From Chara braunii (taxonomy: Eukaryota > Streptophyta > Charophyceae > Charales > Characeae), in assembly GCA_003427395.1 (NCBI GenBank), contig BFEA01000232.1, positions 1,486,107 through 1,550,106 of the forward strand: a DNA stretch of 64,000 nt. The letters run 5' to 3'. A program made the translations under genes and the position numbers. The notes under the pieces were generated by a model. The model did not search any database. It worked only from the letters and a program-made list of their open reading frames with translations, and was not told the DNA's origin. Below are positions 18,989 to 29,251 of the stretch, in pieces; the first letter of the stretch is position 1; every line of letters begins with the position of its first letter.

Positions 18989-19597
18989 TTGCGCTATTTT
19001 CCTGAGTTGTTGATATCCCCTTTTATCACCAGGACACCATTGTTTGGTGTAACCACTTGTCAGGAGCATTCTACCTTGCTTTGCAGATTGGTCAAGCTAG
19101 CTCCTCAACATGAGACAACCACTACATGGGGTAAGCTGGTTGAGAAGTTCAGTTACCGACACATTGGACATCAGAGCTTCGTCATTAGGGCCAATGAGTC
19201 TGCCACATCGAGATACACATTGGTGATCACTTATCACGTGAGAGATGCTGGGAAGGGAATAATGGGAGCCACATATGACCGGATTGTTGACTATATCTTC
19301 CGCAGGGAGAGTTACTGGAGGGAGCACTGGTTACATGTGGTGTTTCTCCAGGTCCCCTTTGCACCAGATGGTGCTCTCTTTGACTTTGATGGTTGTAATC
19401 CAAAACCACTGAGCAGAGGTGGCAGCAAGGAAAAGAGGTGTCAGGATAGGAGGATAAGGAGCGAGGTGGCCAGATCCGGGATACCTATTACCACCTGTTT
19501 ACAGAGGTCAGAGACAGACGAGTCAAACCAAGAGCCTTGTTGCATGAACGACGTTGACTTGGGGGACTATTTTGACTGGGATACTCGCAGGGATTGA
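18989..19597 (+). CDS. Accessory pre-gag ORF 1, copy 2
   Basis: Same length and frame as 732-1340 (202 codons) with scattered substitutions. The basic stretch and the acidic LGDYFDWDTRRD tail are kept. That the frame stayed open in both copies suggests past coding. No ATG start and no known domain. It is followed 226 bases later by accessory ORF 2, as in copy 1. Confidence 0.5.
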   Translation: MRYFPELLISPFITRTPLFGVTTCQEHSTLLCRLVKLAPQHETTTTWGKLVEKFSYRHIGHQSFVIRANESATSRYTLVITYHVRDAGKGIMGATYDRIVDYIFRRESYWREHWLHVVFLQVPFAPDGALFDFDGCNPKPLSRGGSKEKRCQDRRIRSEVARSGIPITTCLQRSETDESNQEPCCMNDVDLGDYFDWDTRRD

Positions 19598-19823
19598 GCA
19601 CGCTTGAGTTGGAGCAGATCCAGGGCATCTTATGACATTTGTCATCGGAGTGAGACGCAGGCGGAAGGCAGCCCTACGACGGGTTGCTTATCTCTTGGCA
19701 CGATACCTGCTTGAGGGTGATTGATCCAGGCATTACACGTCAGGAGGACCTAAGTCACAGGAGGTAGACGGCCCTTCAAGGGGGAAGGGACCAGTCTCAT
19801 ATCTTGGGGATGGCTACAGTCAT

Positions 19824-20243
19824 TTGGTGGGAGCAGACTTCGTTATACAGGCTGTTCGGAAGCCACTCTATGGAGACCGTTTTCTGGAGGTTTCTTATGA
19901 TTATATCTACGGTAAGAGATGGATTGAGATCTTGATTGGTGCCACAGACAACATTTCCCTCGCCGAGGAGCTGTACCTCTGGAATGTCGCGGACGAGGAG
20001 ATGGCGAGATGTATGGCATATATCAGCAAGATTGATCCTGCGGCATCTTTTGACATCAGCTATGTGGTCCCAGAGTCGATAGCCACTCAGGTTCTCAATG
20101 ATGAGGGGGACCAGCGTGTACCAGATACGGAGTCCCAGACAGTCGAGCCCACTGAAGAGGGGGTACCAGTTGTTTTTATTGACCGAGGCTCGTATCTTCT
20201 AGTCATTGAGATGTATTATGACATTACTATGATTAATCAGTGA
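19824..20243 (+). CDS. Accessory pre-gag ORF 2, copy 2 (intact)
   Basis: An uninterrupted 139-codon frame. In copy 1 the equivalent has a stop. It contains RFLEVSYDYIYGKRW, then ILIGATDNISLAEELYL, a helix-like DEEMARCMAYISKI segment and a C-terminal strand-rich end (SYLLVIEMYYD). The FLEV...IGA pattern is faintly repeated at 2951. Function unknown. Confidence 0.45.
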   Translation: MVGADFVIQAVRKPLYGDRFLEVSYDYIYGKRWIEILIGATDNISLAEELYLWNVADEEMARCMAYISKIDPAASFDISYVVPESIATQVLNDEGDQRVPDTESQTVEPTEEGVPVVFIDRGSYLLVIEMYYDITMINQ

Positions 20244-20502
20244 CTGCAGCCTCACTTTATGGCTGCTTCTTGTATTCTCTGTGTACTACTCTTCAGTCTC
20301 GTGTCTCTGGTCATGCTCTTGCAGAGTCTGGTTTCTAGTATTTTCGTCCTCTAAGTGTCATTTGATTTATGATGCACATCCTGTAATGCATGGAATATGT
20401 ATGCATGAGGTAACAAGTTATTTATCACTCCCTATCATAACAGGTTACACTCAAGGTTGCTTGAAGGACTCTTGGATAATAGGGACTCCGATAACCTTGA
20501 GT

Positions 20503-21484
20503 TTGACCTTTATACGGGTTCAAGTGCAGGCGATAAAACTGAACGCCTCACTCTAAGTCGTGTCGCCGCTGGCAGGAGGGATAACCCTGACTACTCGACT
20601 GTGTGACAAAGGCTGCTTGTGAATGTACTTCTACATAATTTCTCTAAAACTTTCTAAAATCTTGCGTAGCAGCCTGCCAGTACACCAACCCACTATACTC
20701 GGCCCGGGGAGGGATATCGAACCAGGTCCTGAAAACGGTTGGGGCGCGACAACGTAGCCCCGGGTGCCTTTCCCCGAGGTGTCCCACGTTCCTTGGGCGT
20801 TTTGCCGCCCCATGGTGACCCCTCTCCCTTGTCTTTTCTTGCGCCTTGTGTGCGCCGATTTCTTTGGTCATGGGCCTGCGCTCCGAGACTCCCGTAGGTG
20901 GCCCCCACGTTGGCCCCTCATTCTCTAGCTTCCCACGGCCCCGGGGTCATCCATCTCTCGACTTCCTCATTCTTTTATTGCTGCCGTGCTGCATTTGCTG
21001 GTTGAAGGGCCCTTTGGCCTTAGTCATATTGCATTCCAACGGCCCTCCCTGCCTCATGCTACGTCCTATATGCCCCTGCTCCTACGCTTATTCTTGTGCC
21101 GTTGCTGGTTTTCTCCTCCTGTGGTTTTCACCCCAGGACATCACTCCCTCCTGTGGCCAAATCCTTTGTCTTTTCTTTCTCTTGCCTCCTCACTCCAGAT
21201 TTCTCTGATGTGCACAGTTCGTCTATATTCAGTCTCTCGAGTGAGGGGAAGTTATTCGGGACCCACCAGTCCCGACACATTCCCCCCACTCATTCGCGAT
21301 GTCCTCATCACGCACCAATTTCTTGTCAGTGGGTTTTGGAGGGATAGATGGGGGAGGAGGATGAGATGTTATGGGTAGTTAGTTTGCTAGGGTACGTCTT
21401 GTCTTTTCTTGTTCCTTTCTCGGATTCTTGTAGGCTTCAACCCTTGGGACGGGGGGAGGTGCATATGATTCAGGCTTTCTTCGG
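20503..21484. other. Non-coding DNA with an LTR-end-like fragment
   Basis: No gene recognised. About 21190-21285 matches the end of the LTR-like arms at 52120-52206 and 54896-54990: TTTCTCTGATG, then a CTC...GGG stretch, then GGGACCC, then TCCCGACA. After it comes CATTCCCCCCACTCATTCGC, which resembles sequence at about 23030 and 24255. It is probably a decayed LTR remnant on the plus strand. Confidence 0.5.
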
Positions 21485-21765
21485 ACTTCTCATGTCTCAT
21501 TTATCACTCTTAGAACATCAAACCCCTTTCGTCTCATTCATCACGCTTAGAACCTCTAACCCCTTTCGTCTCATTCATCACTCGTTGTACATCAAACCCT
21601 TCTTTCGTCCCGTTCATCACCCTCAGAGCATCAATCCTCCTTTCGTCTTGTTCATCACCCACAGAGCATTTATCCTCCTTTCGTCTCGTTCATCACCCTC
21701 GGAGCATCAATCCTCCTTTCATCACGTTCATTACCTGAAGTACATCAAGTCTCCCTTCAACTTCC
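21485..21765 (+). repeat. 37-39-bp tandem repeat, about 7 copies
   Basis: The unit is roughly TTTCGTCTCATTCATCAC followed by TTAGAACATCAAACCC. GTCTCAT-type starts at 21494, 21531, 21568, 21607, 21645 and 21683. The plus-strand frame is open by accident of composition. Confidence 0.85.
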
Positions 21766-22139
21766 CTTTTCTTGTTGTCCCTGCTTCTCCCTGAGCCTTG
21801 TCATCCCAAGCGCCCTTTTATTGTTCCTCCATCCACCCCGTGCCAGCCACGTTCCTTTTCCGGCCCCGGTTGCCCTCAACGCTTCTTTTACTTGGTTTTT
21901 CGGCCCGTGCAATCCACGTCTCCCGTCATTCTTTCCTCAATCTCACGCTTTGTCAAATTCACATGTATTTTTCCCATGTCATTTTGCCCAGTTTTCTCTA
22001 GCCCTGCCAATTCCGCATGCACGTCACCCCCATTAGACCTTTTTGTACCCAAGCTAAAAAATATGCGTTGCTTAGTCCATTTCATACGCATATTTCTTCT
22101 GGCATCTTGCTAGGCCTTCCTCAAACTCATGCAAAGTCC

Positions 22140-22975
22140 ATTACACATATATCTCTTTTCTGGGCGTCTTGCCAGACCTTTCCTTAAGTCTACACAAAAC
22201 TAATTACACATGTCTTTTTTTTCTGGACATCTTGCCGGACCTTCTCCACAATAAGTCCATTACTCATCCATTTCTCTTCTGGACATCTTGCCAGACCTTT
22301 TCCCAAGCCCATGCAAAGTCAATTACTCATTCATTTCTCTTCTGGACATCTTGTCAGGTCTTTTCTCAAGTCCATGCAAGTCAATTATACAAGCGTTTTT
22401 CTTTTGGACATCTTGTCAGGCCTTTTCTCAAGCCTGCTCAAAGTCAATTATACCAGCATTTTGCTTCTGGACATCTTGCTAGGCCTTTTCTCAAGCCCGC
22501 GCAAAGTCAATTACCCATCCATTTCTTTTTTTTTTACATCTTGCCAGACCTTTTCTCAAGCTTGCGCAAAGTCAATTACTCATCTATTTTTTTCTTTTCG
22601 ACATCTTGCCAGACCTTTTCTCAAGCCTCGCAAAGTCAATTACACATCCATTTCTTTCTTCTTGACATCTTGCGAGACCTTTTCGCAAGCCTGTGCAAAG
22701 TCAATTATACAAACATTTTTCTTCTTGACATCTTGCCAGGTCTTTTCTCAAGCCTGTGCAAAGTCAATTACTCATCCATTTCTTTCTTCTGGACATCTTG
22801 CCACGCCTTTTCTCAAGCCCGCGCAAAGTCAATTACTCATCCATTTATTTTTTCTGGACATCTTCCCAGACCTTTTCTCAAGCCTGCGCAAAGTCAATTA
22901 CACATCCATTTCTTTCTTCTGGATATCTTGCTAGGCCTTTTCTCAAGCCTGCGCAAAGTCAATTACATGATTTCT
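22140..22975 (+). repeat. 62-66-bp tandem repeat, about 13 copies
   Basis: The unit contains CAAAGTCAATTAC, CATCCATTTCTTTCTTCTGG, ACATCTTGCCAGACC and TTTTCTCAAGCC. Starts at 22440, 22502, 22567, 22631, 22696, 22759 and 22824 show a period of 62-65 bp. Spacing is continuous with no unique spacers. The 283-codon open frame through it only mirrors the repeat. Confidence 0.9.
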
Positions 22976-23716
22976 AGAGCTCATGGTAACCTTCTCTTTT
23001 GCACGTGTTTTCATCGATAGATGGCATACCTTCCCCCCACTCAAAATGCGATGTCCCCATCGCACGACTAGTCTTCACTCGGAGGTACGCAAACCTTGGC
23101 CCACCAACTGAGTAGAAAGATGCCGGCCCATCAGCCCCAAAAAGGAAGGGTGATCAGTCCTCCCCCTACTGATAACTCACCTCATCCCCTACTCCGTCCG
23201 ACCTTTTGCCGCTTATGAGACGGGCGTCATCACTGAGGTACCTCCTCACATCTGGCAGGTAGGTCCAGTCAAAAACCTCCCAAGACCCCGCCTTGCAGTA
23301 AGGGTTTTCTCGCGAATCGTTCCTCTCGAGTGGTGTTTTCTTAGATCCGACCTCTTTCTTTCAAGAGAGTTGGGACTCTCAATTAGTTTGTGAGTGCAGT
23401 TACGAAGACATCGAGGTTAGTCCTGGAACGGTTGTAATGATTCGGCAGGGCGGTGTCACTCGCCCTGTGGTGGTTGCGGCTTCCACTCGGTACCACGCCC
23501 GATTCCTCCCTATGGAAAGTACTGCTCAACTTAATGCGAGCAGTCGTGGTCAATTCCAAACGGCCGTGTCGTGGTCCATTCCAAACGGCCGTGCCGCTCC
23601 TCTACGACGTAGCGTGTGGTTGGGGAGAAAAAAATGAGACTTAGGAAATAGAATGACTCTCTCGCCCGTTTAGCTCCACGCCGTTGACGTTTAGGTTCTC
23701 AACATGAGGCGCAATT
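22976..23716 (+). repeat. Unique part of a ~1.2-kb tandem duplication, copy 1
   Basis: Almost identical to 24206-24915, at an offset of about 1203-1228 bases. It begins CATGGTAACCTTCTC and holds CCTTCCCCCCACTCAAAATG followed by the hairpin-like GCGATGTCCCCATCGC. It separates the two 64-bp arrays. No gene is supported. Confidence 0.85.
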
Positions 23717-23726
23717 CGAACTTCTG

Positions 23727-24205
23727 GACATCTTGCCACACATCTGCGCAAAGTCAATTACTCATCCATTTCTTTCTTCTGGACATCTTGCCACACGTCT
23801 GCGCAAAGTCAATTACTCATCCATTTCTTTCTTGTGGACATCTTGCCACACATCTGCGCAAAGTCAATTACTCATCCATTTCTTTCCTCTGGACATCTTG
23901 CCAGACCTTTTCTCAAGCCTGCGCAAAGTCAATTATACAAGCATTTTTCTTCTTGACATCTTGCGAGGCCTTTTCTCAAGCCTGCGCAAAGTCAATTACT
24001 CATCCATTTCTTTCTTCTGAACATTTTGCCAGACCTTTTCTCAAGCTTGCACAAAGTCAATTACTTATCAATTTCTTTCTTCTTGACATCTTGTTAGACC
24101 TTTTCTCAAGCCTGCGCAAAGTCAATTACACATCCATTTCTTTCTTCTGGACATCTTGCCAGGCGTTTTCTCAAGCCTGCGCAAAGTCAATTACACGATT
24201 TCTTG
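23727..24205 (+). repeat. Second 64-bp array, about 8 copies
   Basis: Same unit as 22140-22975, but the first three copies are shortened (about 53 bp) by loss of the CCTTTTCTCAAGC part. Together with the following segment it forms the second unit of the large duplication. Confidence 0.85.
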
Positions 24206-24915
24206 AGCTCATGGTAACCTTCTCTTTTGCATGCGTTTTCATCGATAGATGACATTCCTTCCCCCCACTCAAAATGCGATGTCCCCATCGCACGACTAGT
24301 CTTCACTCGGAGATACGCAAACCTTGGTCCACCAACTGAGTAGACGGATGCCGGCCCATCAACCGCAAAAAGGAAGGGTGATCAGTCCTCCCCCTGCTGA
24401 TAACTCACCTCATCCCCTGCTTCGTCCGGCCTTTTGCCGCTTACGAGACGGGCGTCATCACTGAGGTACCTCCTCATATCTGGCAGGTAGGTCCAGTCCA
24501 AAACCTCCCAAGACCCCGTCTTTCAGTAAGGGCTTTCTCGTGAATCGTTCCTCTCGAGTGGTGTTTTCTTGGATCCGACCTCTTTCTTTCAAGAGAGTTG
24601 GGACTCTCTATTAGTTTGCGAGTGCAATTACGAAGACCTCGTGGTTAGTCCCGGAACGGTTGTAATGATCTGGCAGGGCGGTGTCACTCGCCCTATGGTG
24701 GTTGCGGCTTCCACCCGGTACCACGCCCGATTCCTCCCTCTGGACAGTGCTGCTCAACTTAATGCGAGCAGCCGTGGTCCATTCCAAACGGCCGTGCCAC
24801 CCCTTTACGGCATGGCATGTGGTTGGGGAGAAAAAAATGAGACTTAGAAAAAAGAATGGCTCTCTCGCCTGTTTGGCTCCATGCCCTTGACGTTTAGGTT
24901 CTCAACATGAGGTGC
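24206..24915 (+). repeat. Unique part of a ~1.2-kb tandem duplication, copy 2
   Basis: Partner of 22976-23716, with point differences and small indels but the same CCCCCCACTC box and GCGATG/CATCGC dyad. No gene is supported. Confidence 0.85.
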
Positions 24916-25561
24916 AGTTTGAGCTCCCCGACTAGAGCTCGTTGTCGGGGTTAGTTCCGGACGGCCAGCATCAATCAAAGAGAACAATGTCATGGTCCTT
25001 CAACCCTTAGTTTCCCTTATCAGGGATAAGTTGCACTGAGACTTTTCCCTTGACGGGTAGAGGTCCTGGGGTTGTGATGCATGCATCGCTTTTCCCCTCA
25101 TGTCGAGGTCTGAGACTAGAAAAAAGGAAAAACTCAATCTCTTGCTATTTCCATGGTCGGTCCGACGACCTTACATTCAAATTGCCTAGGGTTCCCTGAC
25201 TATGCAATGCAATATTTAATTCTCAAACACTCAATCCAATGTTATTTCCATGGCTGATTCTCATGGCTGGTCCGACAACCGCTCATCAACAAGGCTACCC
25301 TTTGTGGCCGCTCTGGCGGTCGCTTTCTCAATAGCCATCTTTTTAAGGGTCGACCCGTCGGCCCACCTTCAGTTCTCAGCTTTCTCATTCCTCAATATCC
25401 AATTCGTATGACCGTCCCAACGGTCCATGCCCTTTTTGTCTTTAAGGTTCAACCTTCTTTATCGTGCCCTTCTCTTCTCAACGCATCAATCTCTTTTATC
25501 CATCCTCATGGCTATTTCAATGACCGACCCACGACCTTTTCCATCTCTCATTGCTCATTCC
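24916..25561. other. Non-coding stretch
   Basis: I see no gene here. Short phrases such as TATTTCCATGGC and GGTCCGAC recur (25150, 25245), suggesting old degenerate repeats. It might be part of the 3' LTR of element B, but no matching 5' copy was found. Confidence 0.4.
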
Positions 25562-25680
25562 AACTCATTCTCAATCAACCTTTCTCAATCAACCTTTCTT
25601 AATCAACCTTTCTCAATCAACCTTTTTCAATCAATCTTTCTCAATCAACCTTTCTCAATCAACCTTTCTCAATCAATTAT
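25562..25680 (+). repeat. 14-bp tandem repeat TCAATCAACCTTTC, about 8 copies
   Basis: TCAATCAACCTTTC is repeated with one or two substitutions per unit and no spacers. Confidence 0.95.
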
Positions 25681-25734
25681 GCAGGGGACCCCAGTGCCTA
25701 TTTCAAAAGAAATGTCCCTTGTCAGGGACCATTT

Positions 25735-25932
25735 CCGAACAACCTGGTTAGGGTCGTTCTTTTCCATTCTCAAATCGAACAGCCTGGCTAGGGTCGTTCC
25801 TTTCCATTCTCAAATCGAACAGCATGGTTAGGGTCATTCTTTTCCATTCTCAAGTCGAACGACCTGGTTAGGGTCATTCTGTTTCATTCTCAAGTCGAAC
25901 AGCCTGGTTATGGTCATCCCTTTCCATTCTCA
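25735..25932 (+). repeat. 40-bp tandem repeat, 5 copies
   Basis: The unit is TCGAACAGCCTGGTTAGGGT plus a CGTTCTTTTCCATTCTCAAA-like half. CCTGGTTA-type starts at 25743, 25783 and 25823 give exactly 40 bp. Confidence 0.95.
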
Positions 25933-26726
25933 ATGATAGCGCCCGAGGGGGTGGGCCTCAAGGACACGGATCCCATTTATGTTTCGGAGGTTAGAAGGTG
26001 GTCATCTCTTTTTCAGTTTTATGCGTGCGGTTTCCTTTCATCCATTCCTCAAAGCAATGTATTGTCCATGCATACATCCGACTTAGCGTCTAGTACTCGA
26101 GTTGGGACTCGCGATCCCAAGCAGTACTAGCTCACCCGGTCGTTCAACCACAACAAAAGACAGGGGCGCCCCCTCTTATTTTCACTCGTTGTGATGACTC
26201 AGATCTCGGTTATTCTCAGACTCATTCATGACTTAGTTGGATTAGGCTCCTAGGGAAGGAGTGTTCTTCACGCCCCTTAACCCATAGGTTCCCTAACCTC
26301 TTTTGTACTCGACCAACATTCAATGCCTTACTTGCTCGTCAATCTGTACTCAAAATTTTTCTTCTCAAAAGCACAATTCTCATTTCATCCAAAATTCACA
26401 ATGCATCCTTCCCAACTGGTCTCATCCCATGCCCCATGTCATTGTCTTGTGTACCCACTTTCGAAGGTAGCTCATCGAGAAAGTAGCCCCAAAAGTTATC
26501 TTCTAACTTATCGTGACACAGTCTTAGCTGGCCCTCTGATCATTTGTCCTTAGCAAGCTTACTCATACTATACACATTTTGCTCCAATGTTTTGCAAATA
26601 AGAAAGCAAGATTCTTATTCAACATTTAATCAACCTCTAATTACTATTGCTGCCTTGTGCCTCAACTTGCTCGATTCCTTGTCCACGCTGTTACTCGGCA
26701 GACTTTCTAACCCCCAGACCGAAGGT
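25933..26726. other. Non-coding stretch downstream of element B
   Basis: No supportable gene. It lies just 3' of the last ORF of element B (minus strand), so it may be that element's 3' untranslated or LTR sequence. No LTR boundary was identified. Confidence 0.4.
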
Positions 26727-27656
26727 CTAGATTTCTCTCATTTTCCTTGCAATTTCCTGTAGTTCCGCCTCACTGAAAAAATCCAACGGCGTGGCTTCCA
26801 CCCCCGCCTTTGCGAGTTCACAGGTCTTGATAATCCACTCGTGCTTGATCACATTGGTCCATTGCTGAAACCAATGACTGGGCGTTGGCCCAAACTCATC
26901 CTCCCATCTGATGGCCTTTTCGCGCGGCTGGTGCATCGGAGGCCGCCTCTCTTCCCTAAGCCTCGAGATTTCATCCCTCTCATCCCCGCGGCTGATTTCT
27001 ATGATTTCTTGTACATCCTCTTCCTCATCCTCTTCATCTTCCGTCCGTATGAGGCTGTAACCGCCTGTCAAGTTCTTTGGATCGTAGGTATAGGGGATTT
27101 TTGTCCTTGTCCCATACCCTTCTTCAACGTTAGGATCCCTCCCTTCACAACTGTCGTGGCCACTCCGTCCTTCAAGCGGACTTTTCCTTTTCTCCTCACC
27201 CTCCTCATGCTCGTTGCGCATGCCCTGTCTCCCCTCGCTTTCCCCATGCCAAGACTCACGTTGTTCGCTCCTGTTGGCTCTTTCCTCGTCAGAGGCCTGT
27301 GCCTTGTCTCCCATGTCCGCTTTGCCCTCTTCTCCCACACTTGTCCTTTTCTCCTCGCTCTCACTCCTAGATGAGATATATATACCTTCTCCCTCTAGGA
27401 GGGGTAAGGGTCTTCTACATACGCACTTTCTTCCTCCCCTGCCTACGACTGTCCCGGATATGAGCCCAATGTACAACTTTCTCTTCGCTGTCCTCCTCCC
27501 TCGGTTTGGTCCCGCTTCCTCCCCTTTGGTAGGCCTGTTGATTGCCCCGCTGTCGTTCTCGTTGCCGAATTCTATTTTTACTTTTTGTTTTTTTCTTCTG
27601 ATTTTTCTTCTAGGTCCTGTATAACAAGACAACCCCCGCAAAAAACCCTCATACAC
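26727..27656 (-). CDS. Element B ORF downstream of integrase (unknown function)
   Basis: A 310-codon frame in the same direction as, and about 315 bases beyond, the integrase. The first half is extremely charged (Arg/Lys, then Glu/Gly) with an acidic run (EDEEDEEEDVQEIIEI), and the last 60 residues look folded, with FGPTPSHWFQQWTNVI and a C-terminal helix. The segment RPTKGEEAGPNRGRR is closely echoed by RPTRGEEASNLGGR in the first ORF of element C (39794). It is in the env position but has no signal peptide or membrane segment. The start is GTG-type, so the 5' end is uncertain. Confidence 0.5.
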   Translation of the reverse strand: MYEGFLRGLSCYTGPRRKIRRKKQKVKIEFGNENDSGAINRPTKGEEAGPNRGRRTAKRKLYIGLISGTVVGRGGRKCVCRRPLPLLEGEGIYISSRSESEEKRTSVGEEGKADMGDKAQASDEERANRSEQRESWHGESEGRQGMRNEHEEGEEKRKSPLEGRSGHDSCEGRDPNVEEGYGTRTKIPYTYDPKNLTGGYSLIRTEDEEDEEEDVQEIIEISRGDERDEISRLREERRPPMHQPREKAIRWEDEFGPTPSHWFQQWTNVIKHEWIIKTCELAKAGVEATPLDFFSEAELQEIARKMREI

Positions 27657-27970
27657 CCGTTTCCCCAGTCCGGTAGGCAGCTCCCCTTCCCCAGAATGCT
27701 CCCCGTATCCTTCGCATCATGCCATTATTATACATTTCCCTCCCTTATGAAAATGCCCCGTTTGTTATGATCCCATTATTTCCCTGTCAAAACTATGATA
27801 CAATGCTCCCGTCAATCCTTCCCGTTGTCACACAAACCCGTTACCGCAAATTCCCAAGTCATCTGCCTTCCAACCTCAGTCAGTCCATTCCATTGTCCCA
27901 GCCCCCCCAAAAAAACGACAGTCCCACGGACGCAGTCAGAGATAAAACCATAGTGTCGGCAAGGTCGTTG

Positions 27971-28921
27971 TCAGTCCTTAGCTTGTTGCCCCTCAGTTTC
28001 CTTATCCTCGACCTCCTGAAGCCATTGCTCCACTGGGTCCCGACTTAGAAACCTGACCAATCGTTGCCCCGGGAAGGGTCCTTTCAATCCAGTTCCATCC
28101 AAATCTTCCAGTTCGAAGGTGTTCAGTCCCACCCGCTTGGCGACCCGATAGGGGCCTTTGAACCTCCTCGCCAGTTGTCCAGACCAAGTACTTTCGAGTG
28201 CCGAATTCCTCAGCAATACTGTCTCCCCCACCTGAAGTGGCTCCTTTTTCACTTTCTTAACCTGGTCCCACCTTGCTTTGTCCCTCATTCTGTTGTCTAG
28301 TACCCGGTTGGCGATGTCTTCCATGACCTCTTCGTTCCTAAGGACTTGTTGACACCTTGCCTCGATTAACTCCTCCGTGGTCATTCGCGGATCATCATTT
28401 AACCTGTTCCAGTTAGGTATCAAGGCTTCGACAGGAAAGTCGATCTCTCTTCCGTACCAAAGTTCTGCTGGAATACATCCCGTTGTCCTCTTAGGTGTCA
28501 TGTTTTCTGAGAAGACAGCCTGCTTGAGATACCTAGGCCAACTTCCCAGATGGTCCGCTGCGAGTTTCACAATTGTGTTCTTTAAGGTTCGGTGCCCTCT
28601 TTCCACAGGTGCATTCGCCTCCGGGTGATACGGCTCGATGAGTTTGATCGGTACGCAGAGTTTCTTAAGCATTCCCAATACTTCTTGGTTCACAAATTCA
28701 GTCTCATTGTGTGCTATAAACCTCCTGATGCTCAAGTTGTCTTGCGCATCCAGGATATACCTGTACCCATCTGTTGATACAGGCATGACCGGAAGGTCAA
28801 GGTGGACCAGATGTCCCGGTCCTAGCACCCGAGTTGGTCTAAGCGGCTCGAAGACACGTCTCGAGCTCCGTTCCTGACAAATTAGGCAAGTCTGGCAGTA
28901 CATGGCGACCATGCCTGCCAT
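27971..28921 (-). CDS. pol: Element B integrase core and C-terminus, internally deleted
   Basis: ATG-initiated frame carrying CQTCLIC (the CC of HHCC), HLDLPVM (first Asp), then NLSIRRFIAHNETEF, then PYHPEANAPVERGH (Glu) and a GPY/F module (RRFKGPYRVAKRV). Compared with element A, 29 residues between DNxS and the second catalytic block are missing, and the second catalytic Asp is a His (AHNETEF). The enzyme should be dead. The C-terminal end (LVRFLSRDPVEQW) looks complete, with no chromodomain. Confidence 0.8.
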   Translation of the reverse strand: MAGMVAMYCQTCLICQERSSRRVFEPLRPTRVLGPGHLVHLDLPVMPVSTDGYRYILDAQDNLSIRRFIAHNETEFVNQEVLGMLKKLCVPIKLIEPYHPEANAPVERGHRTLKNTIVKLAADHLGSWPRYLKQAVFSENMTPKRTTGCIPAELWYGREIDFPVEALIPNWNRLNDDPRMTTEELIEARCQQVLRNEEVMEDIANRVLDNRMRDKARWDQVKKVKKEPLQVGETVLLRNSALESTWSGQLARRFKGPYRVAKRVGLNTFELEDLDGTGLKGPFPGQRLVRFLSRDPVEQWLQEVEDKETEGQQAKD

Positions 28922-28987
28922 GCCTGGCGAATAATAGAGTGACGCTATCTTTGCAAGAGTTTCTTTGGACGATCGATGTACTCCTGA

Positions 28988-29251
28988 TTATCCGTCGTAC
29001 ATTGCCTGGATAAGGTCTAACTGCCTAGATCTTCCGCACACAACTCTTCTAGGCATAGCACCTTCCTCTCTTCGGAACAGATGATCACCCCTTAGGACGT
29101 ACCTTTCGGCCTCCTCCCTTGCTTTAGTGTTGACTTCCATGGGTTGTTTGTTCCCTATCAGCAACAACCCGACCTCCCAAAAGATCCCTTCGTATATCTG
29201 GGCATGGAAAAACTCCTTTCCTTCCTGGTCCTCATCCTTTCTCTCCTGCAT
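28988..29251 (-). pseudogene. pol: Element B integrase N-terminal region
   Basis: Leads in phase into 28921 through a single TAA (28988-28990). It has RYVLRGDHLFRREEGAMPRR, as expected just before integrase, then QLDLIQAMYDG, where the first zinc-binding histidine of the HHCC domain (ALHEG in element A) is a tyrosine. The TAA is explainable as CAA to TAA. Confidence 0.65.

Larger units (their letters stand above)
18243..20502 (+). repeat. Long direct repeat, copy 2
   Basis: Matches 1-2221 and stops at the same point within the type I module. After 20502 the sequence is unrelated, so gag and pol are not present after this copy. It is either a sister element cut by deletion or insertion, or the right-hand member of a tandem arrangement. 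Its ORFs are slightly better preserved than those of copy 1. Confidence 0.85.

Noticed and set aside
22169-23020. A 283-codon plus-strand frame with repeated FWTSCQTFSQA-like peptides
   Set aside because: It follows a 62-66-bp tandem repeat whose units change length and phase. Several frames are open at once and no domain is present. The open frame is a by-product of the repeat.
22140-24205. A possible CRISPR-like array, since a conserved 13-20 base block returns every ~64 bases
   Set aside because: The sequence between blocks is repeated as well, so there are no unique spacers, and the surroundings are eukaryotic retroelements without cas genes.
25562-25680. Short regular repeat as a possible regulatory or CRISPR array
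   Set aside because: It is a simple 14-bp satellite with no spacers.
26841-27374. Plus-strand frames opposite the element B downstream ORF
   Set aside because: They are complementary shadows of a charged low-complexity minus-strand frame.
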